A stretch of 64,000 nucleotides of DNA from Methylobacter sp. (GCA_030684815.1 JAUXXQ010000233.1:1-64000), one strand, 5' to 3'; numbered from the stretch's first letter, positions 1 through 11,146 are shown. Notes: a model not told the origin generated them from the letters alone. Made by a program: numbers and translations.

Positions 1-102
1 TACGACTGCCATGGATGGCGGAAGTGCTGGAGCCGTCGGGAGCGGCTCCAGTACGACTGCCATGGATGGCGGAAGTGCTGGAGCCGTCGGGAGCGGCTCC
101 AG
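1..102. repeat. Two perfect tandem copies of a 51-bp unit, followed by an AACCTGGAAGGTCT palindrome arm
   Basis: tacgactgccatggatggcggaagtgctggagccgtcgggagcggctccag at 1-51 and 52-102; reverse complement at 61448-61498. Confidence 0.95.
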
Positions 103-233
103 TAAAAACCTGGAAGGTCTACTTCGGCATGCTTGTCCCGCTTTAAATGGGAAGCCATTTTTAGCAGTCGCTAAGCCGTTACAAAAGCACAGCTTCTGAT
201 CTGAAGCCTATTCGTTAAACAAAGGGGGCGGTC

Positions 234-644
234 ATGTTCAAAATCAATTTATCAACAGTCTTGCTGGTCACTGGCCTGTTTGCCCAACCCGTTTATGCCG
301 ATGAGGCGATGGATTCGGCATTGCAGCAAACGCAAGACTGCCTTAGACAGCAAAATTGCGCATCAGCGCAGACCGATGCAGGCAAAGCAGCGGCACAACA
401 AGCCTTGGAAGCCGTGGGTGGGAACGCTGATCAGATGCAGGGGCTCTATAATATTTCTGCCGACATTATGCCCCTATTGCTGCAACAAGCGGACGGCGAC
501 CCGGCAAAAATGCAGGCCATTCTTCAAAAAGCCCAAACCGACCCTGAAGGTTTTTTAAATTCCTTAGCGCCGGACATACAAACGAAAATCAAACAGGCGG
601 CGGCCACGCTAGAAAAAAACCGTGAATCTGGACAAAAACCTTAA
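234..644 (+). CDS. Small secreted hypothetical protein
   Basis: 136 aa ORF with Sec-type signal peptide (MFKINLSTVLLVTGLFAQPVYADEA). Confidence 0.7.
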   Translation: MFKINLSTVLLVTGLFAQPVYADEAMDSALQQTQDCLRQQNCASAQTDAGKAAAQQALEAVGGNADQMQGLYNISADIMPLLLQQADGDPAKMQAILQKAQTDPEGFLNSLAPDIQTKIKQAAATLEKNRESGQKP

Positions 645-948
645 TTCCTCGTTGCTACGCCCCCTGTCTATTCCACGCCATTTCCGTATCGGCGGGCGAT
701 ACCCCGTGTAGCGCTGATAATTGTCACCACGAAGGACACGAAAAATGAAACCCCGGGCTCTTCGCGCTCTTCGTGGTAAACAAATGCTTTCAATTGAGAA
801 GTTACCGCTACCAGCGCTGACAAATCGTAACGTCTAAATCATTACGAACCCCTTATTGGGTGTTAGAATACGGCCAGAAACGTGCATGTTACCGGCCGCC
901 CATCATCTAAAATGCACCCCAACGCAACATTTTTATTAAGAGGACTCT

Positions 949-3609
949 ATGCGGAACCTAAAGCCTTTAACCGCGCTAATTGGTGCGACGCTTGTCATCG
1001 TTATCCTTATATACGTCGCCTTCTACTTCATATTCCTTGAACTGTTTGTCGATTTATGGTGGTACAAATCCATACAACTTGAAGCCTATTTCTGGCTGCG
1101 CCTGCTGTACAAATTTTTCCTGTCCGGCGCCGTCACGATGGGTTTTTTCGGCATTTTCTTTTTTCATTTTTGGATTGCATCAAGCTATTTGGGTTTAAAC
1201 CCGCCCGATGAAGTCCTCAACAATGCCGATAAACGCCGACGTTTCCAGCGTTTTGCCGATACTTTCATGAGCGGGTCGGCAAAAATATACACACCGGTTT
1301 CTTTAATCTTGGCCTTTTTTATTGCCATCCCTTTTTACCATCAGTGGGAAACTGCACTGCTGTATTTTTTCGGCGGCGCATCAGGCGTGGCCGAACCGGT
1401 CTACGGCCAGGACGTCGGCTTTTATCTGTTGTCCTACCCAATTTACATGCTGATTCAACAAGAATTGCTGACCACAGCTGTCATGGTCTTCTGTATGGTT
1501 GCAGTGCTGTATTGGATTGAGCATATTTTTGTCCCTAACCAAAACAAAGAATTTCCGCTGGGCGCCAAAATCCATCTGACCATTCTAATGGGCTTTGTGG
1601 TTTTGTTCGTGGTCTGGGGCTTTATGCTGCAACGCTTTTCACTGCTGTATGTCGACAGCCACGAGCCGATATTTTACGGCCCCGGTTTCACTGAACTGCG
1701 TTATCAATTGCCGCTGATCTGGCTTGGCATCCTTGCTTTTCTGGCGGTGGCCATTTCCGTCGGGCTGTTCATTTTTTCAGAAAAGCACCGTACCAAAGGG
1801 CCAATTTTAATATCGTTAGCGGTTTTTCTGGTCGCAACAGGCCTGCCCAAAGTCCAGTTTATCCCTAATTTAATCCAAACATATATTGTCAACCCCAACC
1901 CGGTCAACACCGAAAAGCCGTTCATGCAGCACAATATTACTGCCACCATGGACGCCTACGATTTAAAAAATATCAAAATTATTGACCTTCCAATCAAGCT
2001 GAACGCCATTGACGATATTGAAGCTTGGAGCACACAAAAGCATTTTGAAAACATACCGGTTTGGGACAGGGAAATCCTAATCAACACCTATAACCAGCTG
2101 CAATCGATCAGGCCTTACTACACATTTTTGTCTGTCGATGAAGACCGTTATTTTCTTCGCGACCATGTCAGACAGGTTAACCTTTCCGCACGGGAGATGA
2201 ATATATCGAAATTGCCACCGGAAGCGCAGAACTGGGAAAACACCCATTTGCGTTATACCCACGGTTTTGGCGCGGTGGTCACGCCCGCCGCACAAGATGC
2301 AGCCAGGCCGTTACTTTGGTATTTGCGCGACTTAAACTTGAGTTCAAGCATCGGTCTAAGCGTTAAGCACCCTGACATTTATTATGGCCAAGAAGAATAT
2401 AAATACGCCATTGTGCCTAACAGGCTGGACGTTGTCGGCCTTTCAAGCAGCCAGGACGACCCGGGTATGCAAGGTTCTTATCAAGGCAAAAGCGGTATCC
2501 CCATCCCCTCGCTGTTCAGAAAAGCGTTATTTGCCTTTTATTTCCAAGATCCGAAAATATTCTTTTCGACCAACATCTCGAAAGAGAGCCGGGTGTTAAT
2601 TCGCCGTAATATTGCCGAACGCATCAGCACCATAACACCGTTTTTGCACTTGGACAGCGACCCTTATCTGGTCTTGACCAATGACCGTTTTTATTGGATA
2701 CAGGATGCCTATACGCTGTCTAACCGCTACCCCGTTTCCAAACCGGCCAGCGACAATTTCCAGGATGGGAAAGCGGAATTCAACTATATCCGGAATTCGG
2801 TTAAGGTCGTGGTCGATGCTTTTGAAGGCGACGTCCAATATTTTATTTCCGACCCATCAGATGTCATCATTCGGGCTTACAATATCGCCTATCCTAGCCT
2901 GTTTAAAGGTATAGATGAAATGCCGGCCGGTTTGAAAGCGCATTTGCGTTATCCGCGCGATTTGTATTATTTACAGATGAAGGTGTATGCCAAATACCAT
3001 CAACAAGACCCCGAATTGTTTTACCAACAAGCGGAAACATGGGAATTTGCCAAAGTCCGGGGGCAGCAGGTAAGGCCTTATTATCAAACCATCGATTTTG
3101 GCAACTGTAATAACACAGAAGAGTTTGTCATGCTGAACCCCATGACGCCAATCAACAGCAACAACCTGAGCATAATCGGTGTGGCCGGCATTTCGGATAC
3201 CCAAACCTGTAGCACCGACTATAAACCGGGTATTACCCTGTATAAATTCCTTAAAGACGTACAGGTTAACGGTCCTGCGCAGGTTGAGTCGCTGATTGAG
3301 CAAAATCCGGACATTTCCGCACAATTTACGCTCTGGGATCAGGGCGGCTCCAAGATTCAGCTGGGCCGTATGATTATTATGCCGATGGGCAACAGCGTAC
3401 TGTACGTGCAACCGGTTTATATCGCCTCCAACGTAAACGGCATCCCCGAATTGATCCGGGTGATCGTTTCAATTGGCAATGAAGTGGTCATGGACACCAA
3501 CTTCTGGTCGGCATTTAACCGCTTGAAGCAGATTTATATTAAAAACGCTGCGGAAAGTGACGGCACAGGGACATCTAGTGCCCCTGCTATCGAGCCGATC
3601 AAAAACTAA
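949..3609 (+). CDS. UPF0182 family membrane protein
   Basis: 886 aa, multiple N-terminal TM segments and FVDLWWYKS motif typical of UPF0182/COG1615. Confidence 0.85.
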   Translation: MRNLKPLTALIGATLVIVILIYVAFYFIFLELFVDLWWYKSIQLEAYFWLRLLYKFFLSGAVTMGFFGIFFFHFWIASSYLGLNPPDEVLNNADKRRRFQRFADTFMSGSAKIYTPVSLILAFFIAIPFYHQWETALLYFFGGASGVAEPVYGQDVGFYLLSYPIYMLIQQELLTTAVMVFCMVAVLYWIEHIFVPNQNKEFPLGAKIHLTILMGFVVLFVVWGFMLQRFSLLYVDSHEPIFYGPGFTELRYQLPLIWLGILAFLAVAISVGLFIFSEKHRTKGPILISLAVFLVATGLPKVQFIPNLIQTYIVNPNPVNTEKPFMQHNITATMDAYDLKNIKIIDLPIKLNAIDDIEAWSTQKHFENIPVWDREILINTYNQLQSIRPYYTFLSVDEDRYFLRDHVRQVNLSAREMNISKLPPEAQNWENTHLRYTHGFGAVVTPAAQDAARPLLWYLRDLNLSSSIGLSVKHPDIYYGQEEYKYAIVPNRLDVVGLSSSQDDPGMQGSYQGKSGIPIPSLFRKALFAFYFQDPKIFFSTNISKESRVLIRRNIAERISTITPFLHLDSDPYLVLTNDRFYWIQDAYTLSNRYPVSKPASDNFQDGKAEFNYIRNSVKVVVDAFEGDVQYFISDPSDVIIRAYNIAYPSLFKGIDEMPAGLKAHLRYPRDLYYLQMKVYAKYHQQDPELFYQQAETWEFAKVRGQQVRPYYQTIDFGNCNNTEEFVMLNPMTPINSNNLSIIGVAGISDTQTCSTDYKPGITLYKFLKDVQVNGPAQVESLIEQNPDISAQFTLWDQGGSKIQLGRMIIMPMGNSVLYVQPVYIASNVNGIPELIRVIVSIGNEVVMDTNFWSAFNRLKQIYIKNAAESDGTGTSSAPAIEPIKN

Positions 3610-3641
3610 GACTGAGAAATACGAAACTGAGCCGCTTACAT

Positions 3642-3661
3642 CCCCGCCCTGAACGGCGGGG
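3642..3661. other. GC-rich hairpin resembling an IS200/IS605-type right-end hairpin or terminator
   Basis: CCCCGCC-ctgaac-GGCGGGG followed by gtttgacgc. Confidence 0.45.
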
Positions 3662-3687
3662 GTTTGACGCTACTTGGTGATAAACTT

Positions 3688-3741
3688 AAGCCGTTCATGC
3701 GCAACTAGGCTCGGGAAAGCTTAGTTGAATATGAACGGCTT
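3688..3741. repeat. Long interrupted inverted repeat (54 bp)
   Basis: AAGCCGTTCAT gcg CAACTAGGCT cgggaa AGCTTAGTTG aat ATGAACGGCTT. Confidence 0.9.
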
Positions 3742-3785
3742 TAACTTGCCCCGTAGCGAGCACACCTAAATTAGACAGATTAACA

Positions 3786-4334
3786 ATGGACTATACGACA
3801 CTCCTTCAAGAACTAAATAAAGCGTCATTATTCGATTTGCATCGATTACAGTCAGCCATTTACCAAGAGCTGCAAAACCCAGCCCGCATCGATCAAATTA
3901 AAGCACAATTAAAAATTGGCCAATCAATCAGCTATTTTGACCCGGAATCTAATAAGCTGATTGACGCAGTCATTTTAAAAATCAAGCGCACTCGCTGTTT
4001 GGTAAAACATGTCCATGACCAAAAAAACTGGAACCTACCGTTTTATTATCTTAATTTGGACAATAGTGACACCGATATTCAACCGCCAAAGAATGCCGTT
4101 GGCATCCCTAAAAGCAGCCTAAAAGTCGGCGCCAAAGTGGGCTATAAAAGTAAATATAACGAAGATGTTTTCGGTGAAGTGCTGCGCCTGAATCAAAAAA
4201 CTGCGACCGTTAAAGTTAGTGAACGCACCACTTGGCGCGTACCTTACACTTTGCTGTTTCAGATAATTGATGGCGAGCTTGGGGATTTGTCAGAACCGAC
4301 TTATCTTTCGCACGAACCCTCAGTTGAAGATTAA
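3786..4334 (+). CDS. Conserved hypothetical protein
   Basis: 182 aa intact ORF in gene-sized gap; no family recognised. Confidence 0.6.
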   Translation: MDYTTLLQELNKASLFDLHRLQSAIYQELQNPARIDQIKAQLKIGQSISYFDPESNKLIDAVILKIKRTRCLVKHVHDQKNWNLPFYYLNLDNSDTDIQPPKNAVGIPKSSLKVGAKVGYKSKYNEDVFGEVLRLNQKTATVKVSERTTWRVPYTLLFQIIDGELGDLSEPTYLSHEPSVED

Positions 4335-4392
4335 ATTACAGCGACGCCGGCGTTACAAAAGTACATTCGATTTCAGTTAGACGGTTTTTTTA

Positions 4393-4908
4393 ATGAACAT
4401 ACCTGCCGAAGCAAACCATGATGATTCATCTGCCGTAGAGCATGACCATAAAAAATGTGTCAGCCAGGCTTTAAGCACCGCCGCAGAGTTGTGCCTCGTG
4501 CGCGGCGTGCAATTGACGCCGATACGCCAGCAAGTGCTGGAACTGATCTGGGAAAACCATAAAGCGGTCAAAGCCTACGAACTGCTCGATAGAATCAAAC
4601 CGCAAATGGATGCGGCAAAACCGGCGACGATTTACCGCGCATTGGATTTTTTGATCGAACAGGGCTTGGTTCATCGCGTAGAGAGCCTCAACGCCTTTGT
4701 CGGTTGCCGTTGTTCCGCCCATCAACATGAGCAGTTGTTATTGATCTGCAATAACTGTCAGGACGTGGAAGAGCGTTCAGCGCCTGAAGTGATGGCGGCG
4801 CTGTCACGGGAAATCAAACAGGCCGGTTTCATTGTCCACAGCAAAGCCATGGAAATTCACGGGCTATGCGCAAAATGCGCGCATAGTTTGAGTGCAGGAC
4901 CTGCATAA
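4393..4908 (+). CDS. zur: Fur-family regulator, Zur-like
   Basis: Fur fold (LTPIRQQVLELIWENHKAVKAYELLDRI...PATIYRALDFL), CxxC pairs. Confidence 0.8.
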   Translation: MNIPAEANHDDSSAVEHDHKKCVSQALSTAAELCLVRGVQLTPIRQQVLELIWENHKAVKAYELLDRIKPQMDAAKPATIYRALDFLIEQGLVHRVESLNAFVGCRCSAHQHEQLLLICNNCQDVEERSAPEVMAALSREIKQAGFIVHSKAMEIHGLCAKCAHSLSAGPA

Positions 4909-5105
4909 CCGCAAGCTATTGGGAACGGGTTTAGGGATAGCATTGACTGATTTACGCCTTCATTTCGGCGCATCAAAATCCCCAACAGCGCAGCCACGCC
5001 AAATAGACTAATGCCCCTACTTTTTGGTATAATCCACAAGTTTTCGGAAGCCTTATGGGTTATCCGTTTTTGTACGTTTTCATTTCATCAATCTGGAGAA
5101 TAGTT

Positions 5106-6119
5106 ATGCCAATTAAAGTTGCAATCAATGGTTATGGTCGTATTGGGCGTAATATCGTCCGCGCATTGTACGAATCGGGCCGTACCAATGAAATTCAAGT
5201 TGTTGCAATCAACGACTTAGGTGATGCCAAAACCAATGCCCACCTGACCCAATACGATTCAGTGCATGGCAAATTCCCCTTCGATGTGAGTGTTGATGGC
5301 GATTATATCGTTATCAATGGCGACAAAATCAGGGTATTCTCAGAAAGGGACCCGTCAAAACTGCCATGGGCTGAGCTGGGTGTTGACGCTGTCCACGAAT
5401 GTACCGGTTTTTTTGCCAGCAAAGCTAAGGCCTCTGCGCATATCGCGGCTGGCGCCAAAAAAGTGATTATTTCTGCACCCGGCGGCGCTGATGTTGATGC
5501 GACCATCGTTTACGGTGTCAACCATGATGTGTTGAAAGCGTCTGATACTGTTATTTCTAATGCCTCATGCACCACTAACTGCTTGGCACCTTTAGTTAAG
5601 CCGTTACTGGACACCATCGGCATTACTCACGGTTTAATGACCACCATCCATTCTTACACCAACGACCAGGTTTTGACTGACGTTTATCACAGCGATTTGC
5701 ATCGTGCGCGTTCAGCGACACAATCAATGATCCCTACCAAAACCGGCGCGGCTGCAGCGGTAGGTTTGGTATTGCCTGAATTGGTCGGCAAAATGGACGG
5801 TTTCGCGATGCGCGTACCGACTATCAATGTGTCTGTGGTTGATTTGACCTTCCAAGCGGCGAGAAACACCACTAAAGAAGAAATCGACCAAATCTTAAAA
5901 GCAGCGTCTGAAGGCCCATTAAAAGGCATTCTGGAATTTAACAGCTTGCCATTAGTTTCAATCGACTTTAACCATAACCCGGCATCGTCCATTTATGACT
6001 CCGCCTTGACCAAAGTCATGAACGGCAACATGGTTAAGGTTTTATCGTGGTACGACAACGAATGGGGCTTCTCAAACCGTATGTTGGACACCACCATTGC
6101 TTTAGTTAACGCAAAATAA
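5106..6119 (+). CDS. gap: Glyceraldehyde-3-phosphate dehydrogenase
   Basis: [10 protein letters not shown] and [10 protein letters not shown]; internal ATG after SD-like GGAGAA preferred over ORF start at 5055. Confidence 0.97.
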   Translation: MPIKVAINGYGRIGRNIVRALYESGRTNEIQVVAINDLGDAKTNAHLTQYDSVHGKFPFDVSVDGDYIVINGDKIRVFSERDPSKLPWAELGVDAVHECTGFFASKAKASAHIAAGAKKVIISAPGGADVDATIVYGVNHDVLKASDTVISNASCTTNCLAPLVKPLLDTIGITHGLMTTIHSYTNDQVLTDVYHSDLHRARSATQSMIPTKTGAAAAVGLVLPELVGKMDGFAMRVPTINVSVVDLTFQAARNTTKEEIDQILKAASEGPLKGILEFNSLPLVSIDFNHNPASSIYDSALTKVMNGNMVKVLSWYDNEWGFSNRMLDTTIALVNAK

Positions 6120-6134
6120 CGGATTTTCAACCTA

Positions 6135-7556
6135 ATGTTAAGAAGAACCAAAATTTTAGCCACCTTAGGCCCGGCCACTGATAAACCCGGCGTACTTGAA
6201 GGTATGTTTGCGGCCGGTCTTGACTTTGTCCGGATGAACTTTTCACACGGTTCGGCTGAAGACCATATTAACAGGGCTAATGCGGTGCGTGAGCTTAGCC
6301 TGAAAACCGGCAGATTGGTCGGTATTTTGGCTGATTTACAAGGCCCGAAAATCCGTATCGCCCGTTTTAAAGATACCAAGGTATTTTTGAACGAAGGCCA
6401 GGATTTTGCTTTGGACATCAATCTTGACCCAACTGCTGGTGATCATACGCAGGTCGGCATCACTTACGAACCGTTAGCCTTGGAAGTCAAACCGGGCAGC
6501 CGTTTATTGCTGGATGATGGCCGTATCGTGTTGGATGTAGTCAATGTTGAAAACATGCGCGTTAACTGCAAGGTTATCGTCGGCGGCGACCTGTCTAACA
6601 ACAAAGGCATCAATCTGTTGGGTGGCGGCCTTTCGGCGGCGGCATTAACCGACAAAGACAAAGAAGATATTAAAACCATTGCGCTGATGAAATGCGATTA
6701 TGTCGCCATTTCTTTCCCGCGCACGGCTGAGGATCTTCATGAAGCGCGTCGCCTGCTGCTTGCAGCAGGCTGCCACGCGGGTATTGTCGCCAAAGTTGAA
6801 CGCGCTGAAGCCTTGGATGTGATCGACGAAATCATCTTGGCGTCTGATGCGGTGATGGTTGCGCGTGGTGATTTGGGCGTTGAAATTGGTGATGCCAATC
6901 TGCCTGCCGTGCAAAAAATGCTGATTGACCGTACCCGTTCGCTGAACCGCGTGGCGATTACTGCAACACAAATGATGGAATCAATGATTGAAAACCCGAT
7001 TCCTACACGGGCTGAAGTTTTTGATGTGGCCAACGCGGTTTATGACGGCACCGACGTGATCATGCTGTCGGCGGAAACGGCATCGGGCAAATATCCGATT
7101 AAAGCCATTGAAGCCATGAATCGGGTGTGTATTGAGGCGGAAAAACAGCCTAAAGTCCGCGTATCAAGGCATCGTGTGGAACTTCAGTTTGAGCGCGTCG
7201 ATGAAGCCATTGCCATGTCGGCGATGTATTTGGCCAACCATAGCCAAGTACATGGCATTGCCGCATTAACTGAATCAGGCTCAACGCCGTTATGGATGTC
7301 CAGAATCAGTTCAGGCATCCCCATTTTTGCGTTCAGCCCTCATCAGGAAACGCTGGGGCGAGTCACCTTATATCGCGGTGTTTTTCCGGTGCTGTTTATT
7401 CATGACCTGAGTGACCATGCCGAAGTGAACCGGGCTATTGTTGCGGAATTGAAAAGACGCCATGTAGCTCATGATGGCGATACCTTCATCATCACGCAAG
7501 GTGACTTGGAAGGCATAGCGGGCGGCACTAACGCATTAAAAGTAGTTTCTGTTTGA
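6135..7556 (+). CDS. pyk: Pyruvate kinase
   Basis: [14 protein letters not shown]..., [22 protein letters not shown]. Confidence 0.97.
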   Translation: MLRRTKILATLGPATDKPGVLEGMFAAGLDFVRMNFSHGSAEDHINRANAVRELSLKTGRLVGILADLQGPKIRIARFKDTKVFLNEGQDFALDINLDPTAGDHTQVGITYEPLALEVKPGSRLLLDDGRIVLDVVNVENMRVNCKVIVGGDLSNNKGINLLGGGLSAAALTDKDKEDIKTIALMKCDYVAISFPRTAEDLHEARRLLLAAGCHAGIVAKVERAEALDVIDEIILASDAVMVARGDLGVEIGDANLPAVQKMLIDRTRSLNRVAITATQMMESMIENPIPTRAEVFDVANAVYDGTDVIMLSAETASGKYPIKAIEAMNRVCIEAEKQPKVRVSRHRVELQFERVDEAIAMSAMYLANHSQVHGIAALTESGSTPLWMSRISSGIPIFAFSPHQETLGRVTLYRGVFPVLFIHDLSDHAEVNRAIVAELKRRHVAHDGDTFIITQGDLEGIAGGTNALKVVSV

Positions 7557-7576
7557 TAAGAAACCGTGTGGACTTG

Positions 7577-7648
7577 CCGCCAGAAAATTAAACTTTCTGG
7601 CGGAGGCTTTATCTAAATGGCCTGGAATTTTTCCAGGCCATTTTTTTT
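7577..7648 (+). terminator. Two hairpins downstream of pyk, the second with a T-tract
   Basis: CCGCCAGAAA-attaaac-TTTCTGGCGG and AATGGCCTGGAA-ttt-TTCCAGGCCATTTTTTTT. Confidence 0.85.
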
Positions 7649-7737
7649 GCCGGTAGCAAATGGCAGGTTGAAGAGATTATCAACACAAAGACACAAAGGC
7701 AATTGCCTTGCTCCGTGTTTTTCGTGCAAAAAATGCC

Positions 7738-8262
7738 TTATTCCGGCAAATTATTATCGGCGGCCAAGGTAAAGCTATGCTCGTTTCCGTGGATAAAAAC
7801 CCGGTATGTCCCAGCCGCCAAGCCATAAACATCAAGGGGTACGGTGTAACTAAAAGGAATTAAGGCTTGCGTGCAAAAGGCAACAGTTTGCAATTGCACC
7901 TGAGTGACCACCACTTCAAAAAAATCAACGCCACGTCGGCGCACATTGATTGAACCTAAGTTGTAGCAGCCGCTTGGAAAATAGCCTGAGATTTTTGCAA
8001 ACACCTGCACCGGCTTACTGTCGACCACTAAAATTTCACTGCTTTCAACGGTAGCTGGCTGGGCTTCGGTTATTGCCTGCAAATCCCAGCGCCCATCTTC
8101 AGCCAGCCTGAAGTGAGCGTTCTGATAGCGCCCGGCTTGGTCTTCGGTATCGACGCGAGGAATCGTCAACACCTGATTTTGAAATCGTGGCGCGTCCTCG
8201 GCAAAAGCCGCCGTTGCCAGCATAAAAACAGCAATACCCAATACGCTTTGAGATATTTTCAT
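7738..8262 (-). CDS. Secreted hypothetical protein
   Basis: Signal peptide MKISQSVLGIAVFMLATAAFAED; start set to internal ATG. Confidence 0.7.
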   Translation of the reverse strand: MKISQSVLGIAVFMLATAAFAEDAPRFQNQVLTIPRVDTEDQAGRYQNAHFRLAEDGRWDLQAITEAQPATVESSEILVVDSKPVQVFAKISGYFPSGCYNLGSINVRRRGVDFFEVVVTQVQLQTVAFCTQALIPFSYTVPLDVYGLAAGTYRVFIHGNEHSFTLAADNNLPE

Positions 8263-8278
8263 TACACCCTCCCGAAAA

Positions 8279-8722
8279 TCAGTCAACTTGTTCGACATCA
8301 AACACGGTGCCGCGCACCGCAATCACTTTTACTTTTGCGCTAATATCGCAATCTTCGCCGTGGACTTTCCAAATCGAATCATCGACTTTTATTTTACCTT
8401 CGCCATTTTCTATCGGCTTATACAGGCTAAAAGTCCGGCCGATGTATTGTTGCCCACGCTTGTTTAATAACGGGTGGTCTGTTATTACCGGATGTTTTTT
8501 GCCATAAAGCCGCCATAAGGTGATGGCGACAACAGACAGCACAGAAAAGAACAACACCTGCACTTCGACGCTCATCGACGGCATCAGCAACAACAGGCAT
8601 CCGGTGACAAAGCTTGATGCAGCCAGCCACATAAAGAAAAAACCGGGGGCCAACAGTTCTACCACCAGGAGCAAAATAGCCAACTCCCACCAGTTCCAAA
8701 AGAAAATCTCCAGCTCAGCCAT
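8279..8722 (-). CDS. NfeD-like membrane protein
   Basis: Two TM segments plus C-terminal OB-like domain; adjacent to SPFH gene. Confidence 0.8.
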   Translation of the reverse strand: MAELEIFFWNWWELAILLLVVELLAPGFFFMWLAASSFVTGCLLLLMPSMSVEVQVLFFSVLSVVAITLWRLYGKKHPVITDHPLLNKRGQQYIGRTFSLYKPIENGEGKIKVDDSIWKVHGEDCDISAKVKVIAVRGTVFDVEQVD

Positions 8723-8733
8723 ATCAGCCTTTC

Positions 8734-9654
8734 CTAGTGCCCCGTGCGGGTATTAGTCAGGGCTTCTTTGGCCAGTTCGCCAATGCCGCCGATAGCGCCA
8801 ATCACGCTGGAGGAATCCAACGGCATAAAAACCAGCTTGCTGTTGCTGGACGCGCCAATATCTTTCAGCGCCTCGATGTATTTTTGCGCGACAAAATAGT
8901 TGATGGCCTGGACATCGCCTTTGCCGATCGCTTCCGACACCATCAACGTCGCTCTGGCTTCTGCCTGCGCCAAGCGTTCGCGAGCATCGGCATCGCGGTA
9001 AGAGGCTTCTTTGCGGCCTTCCGCTTCCAAAATCGCCGCCTGCTGCGCGCCTTCCGCACGTAAAATTTCAGACTGCCTCAAACCTTCGGCCTCAAGAATA
9101 GACGCCCGTTTCAGCCGCTCGGCTTTCATTTGCCGACCCATGGCTTCGACCAAATCCTTGGGCGGGGCGATGTCTTTTATTTCGATACGGGTGACTTTAA
9201 TGCCCCAGGGTGTGGTGGCGTCATCGACAACCGACAGCAGCCGCGCATTGATGTCGTCCCGGCGCGACAGCAGTTCGTCCAAATCCATCGAGCCCATCAC
9301 GGTACGGATGTTGGTCATCACCAGATTCAATATCGCCCAACCCAGCTGGCTGACTTCATAGGCAGCCTTGGCCGCATCCATGACCTGATAAAACACCACG
9401 CCATCGACGGTCACCATCGCATTATCTTTGGTGATCACTTCCTGCGACGGCACGTCCATCACTTGTTCCATCATGATCATCTTGCTGCCGATACGGTCGA
9501 TAATCGGCACGATAATATTTAAACCCGGGGTCAGTGTATTGGTATATTTGCCAAACCGCTCAACCGTGTATTCCATCCCTTGAGGCACCGACTTGACACT
9601 CATGAACACCATCAAGACCGCGAAAACCAACAATGCTAAAACAAAACCACCCAT
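8734..9654 (-). CDS. SPFH/Band 7 (paraslipin/QmcA-like) protein
   Basis: [24 protein letters not shown]..., [29 protein letters not shown]. Confidence 0.9.
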   Translation of the reverse strand: MGGFVLALLVFAVLMVFMSVKSVPQGMEYTVERFGKYTNTLTPGLNIIVPIIDRIGSKMIMMEQVMDVPSQEVITKDNAMVTVDGVVFYQVMDAAKAAYEVSQLGWAILNLVMTNIRTVMGSMDLDELLSRRDDINARLLSVVDDATTPWGIKVTRIEIKDIAPPKDLVEAMGRQMKAERLKRASILEAEGLRQSEILRAEGAQQAAILEAEGRKEASYRDADARERLAQAEARATLMVSEAIGKGDVQAINYFVAQKYIEALKDIGASSNSKLVFMPLDSSSVIGAIGGIGELAKEALTNTRTGH

Positions 9655-9849
9655 ACAACCCCCTGATTTTTTTTGGCACGGAATGCGCCAGATTTTAATT
9701 GCTTTGGATACTGCACGGTTAAATTGCGGCAAAACAATACAGGCTACAATACCGTAAAACCGTTAAAATAACCTCACGGCATATTGCAAACTGCCGTGCA
9801 ACTAATAATAATATAAATCTATTTAAATGTAAGTTAACGAGTAATTATA

Positions 9850-10158
9850 ATGCTGATAAACGCCGCTTTTCATACTGGAGTTTGGACTTTACTTTTTTTT
9901 ATTGTCGGGATGGTCAACCCTAAATGGCCTTTGTTTTTTTTAAAAAAACCAAGCAGGTTTTTGATTCTGATCATAGCGACTGTGTTGTTTATGATTTCCG
10001 CCACACTTTACGGCGAAGGTAACCGGCAAAGGGCCGCCGAAGAGCAAGCAGCTAAAGATGCCGTATCCAAAATCCTAAAACCGTCCCCCGCTCCCGTTCC
10101 CGTTCCCGTTCCAGTGCCCGAAATCCCTGCGGGCACCCCAGGCTCAGCAAAGAATTAA
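9850..10158 (+). CDS. Small membrane protein with C-terminal PVPVPVPVPE tract
   Basis: 102 aa, two TM segments, low-complexity tail. Confidence 0.55.
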   Translation: MLINAAFHTGVWTLLFFIVGMVNPKWPLFFLKKPSRFLILIIATVLFMISATLYGEGNRQRAAEEQAAKDAVSKILKPSPAPVPVPVPVPEIPAGTPGSAKN

Positions 10159-10169
10159 GTCCCGACGCC

Positions 10170-10221
10170 AATCGCGATGTAGGCGTCGCTCCCACGCGGG
10201 GGCGACGCCTACATCGCGATT
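10170..10221. repeat. Perfect 20-bp stem palindromic element (REP-like)
   Basis: AATCGCGATGTAGGCGTCGC-tcccacgcgggg-GCGACGCCTACATCGCGATT. Confidence 0.9.
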
Positions 10222-10259
10222 CTATTCATAACACATTGATTCATATTACCCTAAAGGTT

Positions 10260-10997
10260 TCAGGCCTTCAAATACGCCCACCAAAACCAATTTCTTACAT
10301 GCAGATAATTGCGAATCGGCGTCTTGACCAGCAACAGTAACAATCCGATTGAATACAAACACCAGACCGCCGCCCACTCGTTAGGGTCTGATGTGGTCAA
10401 CCAAGCCAGCAACGGCCCGGTAACAATGTGATACCCCGTCATTTTCCAGGATCCGTAGAGAATAGGCATAATGAATGCGGCAACCACATACATATTGAAC
10501 AATATCAAATTAGCCGTTGCAGGGATTTCCCAGGCGATATGCCAATCGCCGGAAATAGAACAAATTCGCCTGCCGCAAAACGGTACATTGAACGATTCGG
10601 CATACAAGACGAAGCGCGTTTTGACCTCATAACAAAACGGCGCCCATTCAAACGGATATAAACGGACTAACAGGCAGACCGTGGTCACCAGACAGATAAA
10701 ATAGACCGATGCGGAAATCTTTTCCCGGACTTTATCGGGGATAAAATGCATCGACACCGCATTGACAAAAAACGGCTGGAACGCGATATGGATATAGCCC
10801 AACAACGTCGCCACCTGATTGCCGGGGTTGGCGCAGTCGTCAATTACCGTGTAGGTATAGGCTTGCAAGGCTTCCATTAAGGAAAAAAAGCCTAACGCAT
10901 AGCACAATGATGCGGGCTCTTTTTTATAAAAAAAATAAGCCGTACTCGACAACCCGATGGTTGCCAGTACAGTTGACGCTTCCCCACTCCAGCACAT
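10260..10997 (-). CDS. Multi-TM membrane protein, DUF5765-like
   Basis: 245 aa, MCWSGEAS N-terminus, several TM helices. Confidence 0.6.
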   Translation of the reverse strand: MCWSGEASTVLATIGLSSTAYFFYKKEPASLCYALGFFSLMEALQAYTYTVIDDCANPGNQVATLLGYIHIAFQPFFVNAVSMHFIPDKVREKISASVYFICLVTTVCLLVRLYPFEWAPFCYEVKTRFVLYAESFNVPFCGRRICSISGDWHIAWEIPATANLILFNMYVVAAFIMPILYGSWKMTGYHIVTGPLLAWLTTSDPNEWAAVWCLYSIGLLLLLVKTPIRNYLHVRNWFWWAYLKA

Positions 10998-11146
10998 GGT
11001 TTTTCCCTTCGTTTATTCGTATTAAATTTTACGCGCCAGCAGATACGAAAAATAAATCAATGAATCACACCGCCAGTCGCGGCTAAAAATCGGTTTCAGT
11101 AATTGATCACAGCCCTTATGGTCGCATGGCCTGCCTTTCTCAGGAA

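Noticed and set aside
11-199. 62 aa ORF with repeated MDGGSAGAVGSGSS
   Set aside because: Translation of the 51-bp tandem repeat (a multiple of 3); no SD or coding signature, explained by repeat structure.
10078-10125. PVPVPVPVP tract as a possible phase-variable repeat
   Set aside because: Short degenerate hexamer repeat near a C-terminus; frame changes in multiples of 6 would not switch expression.
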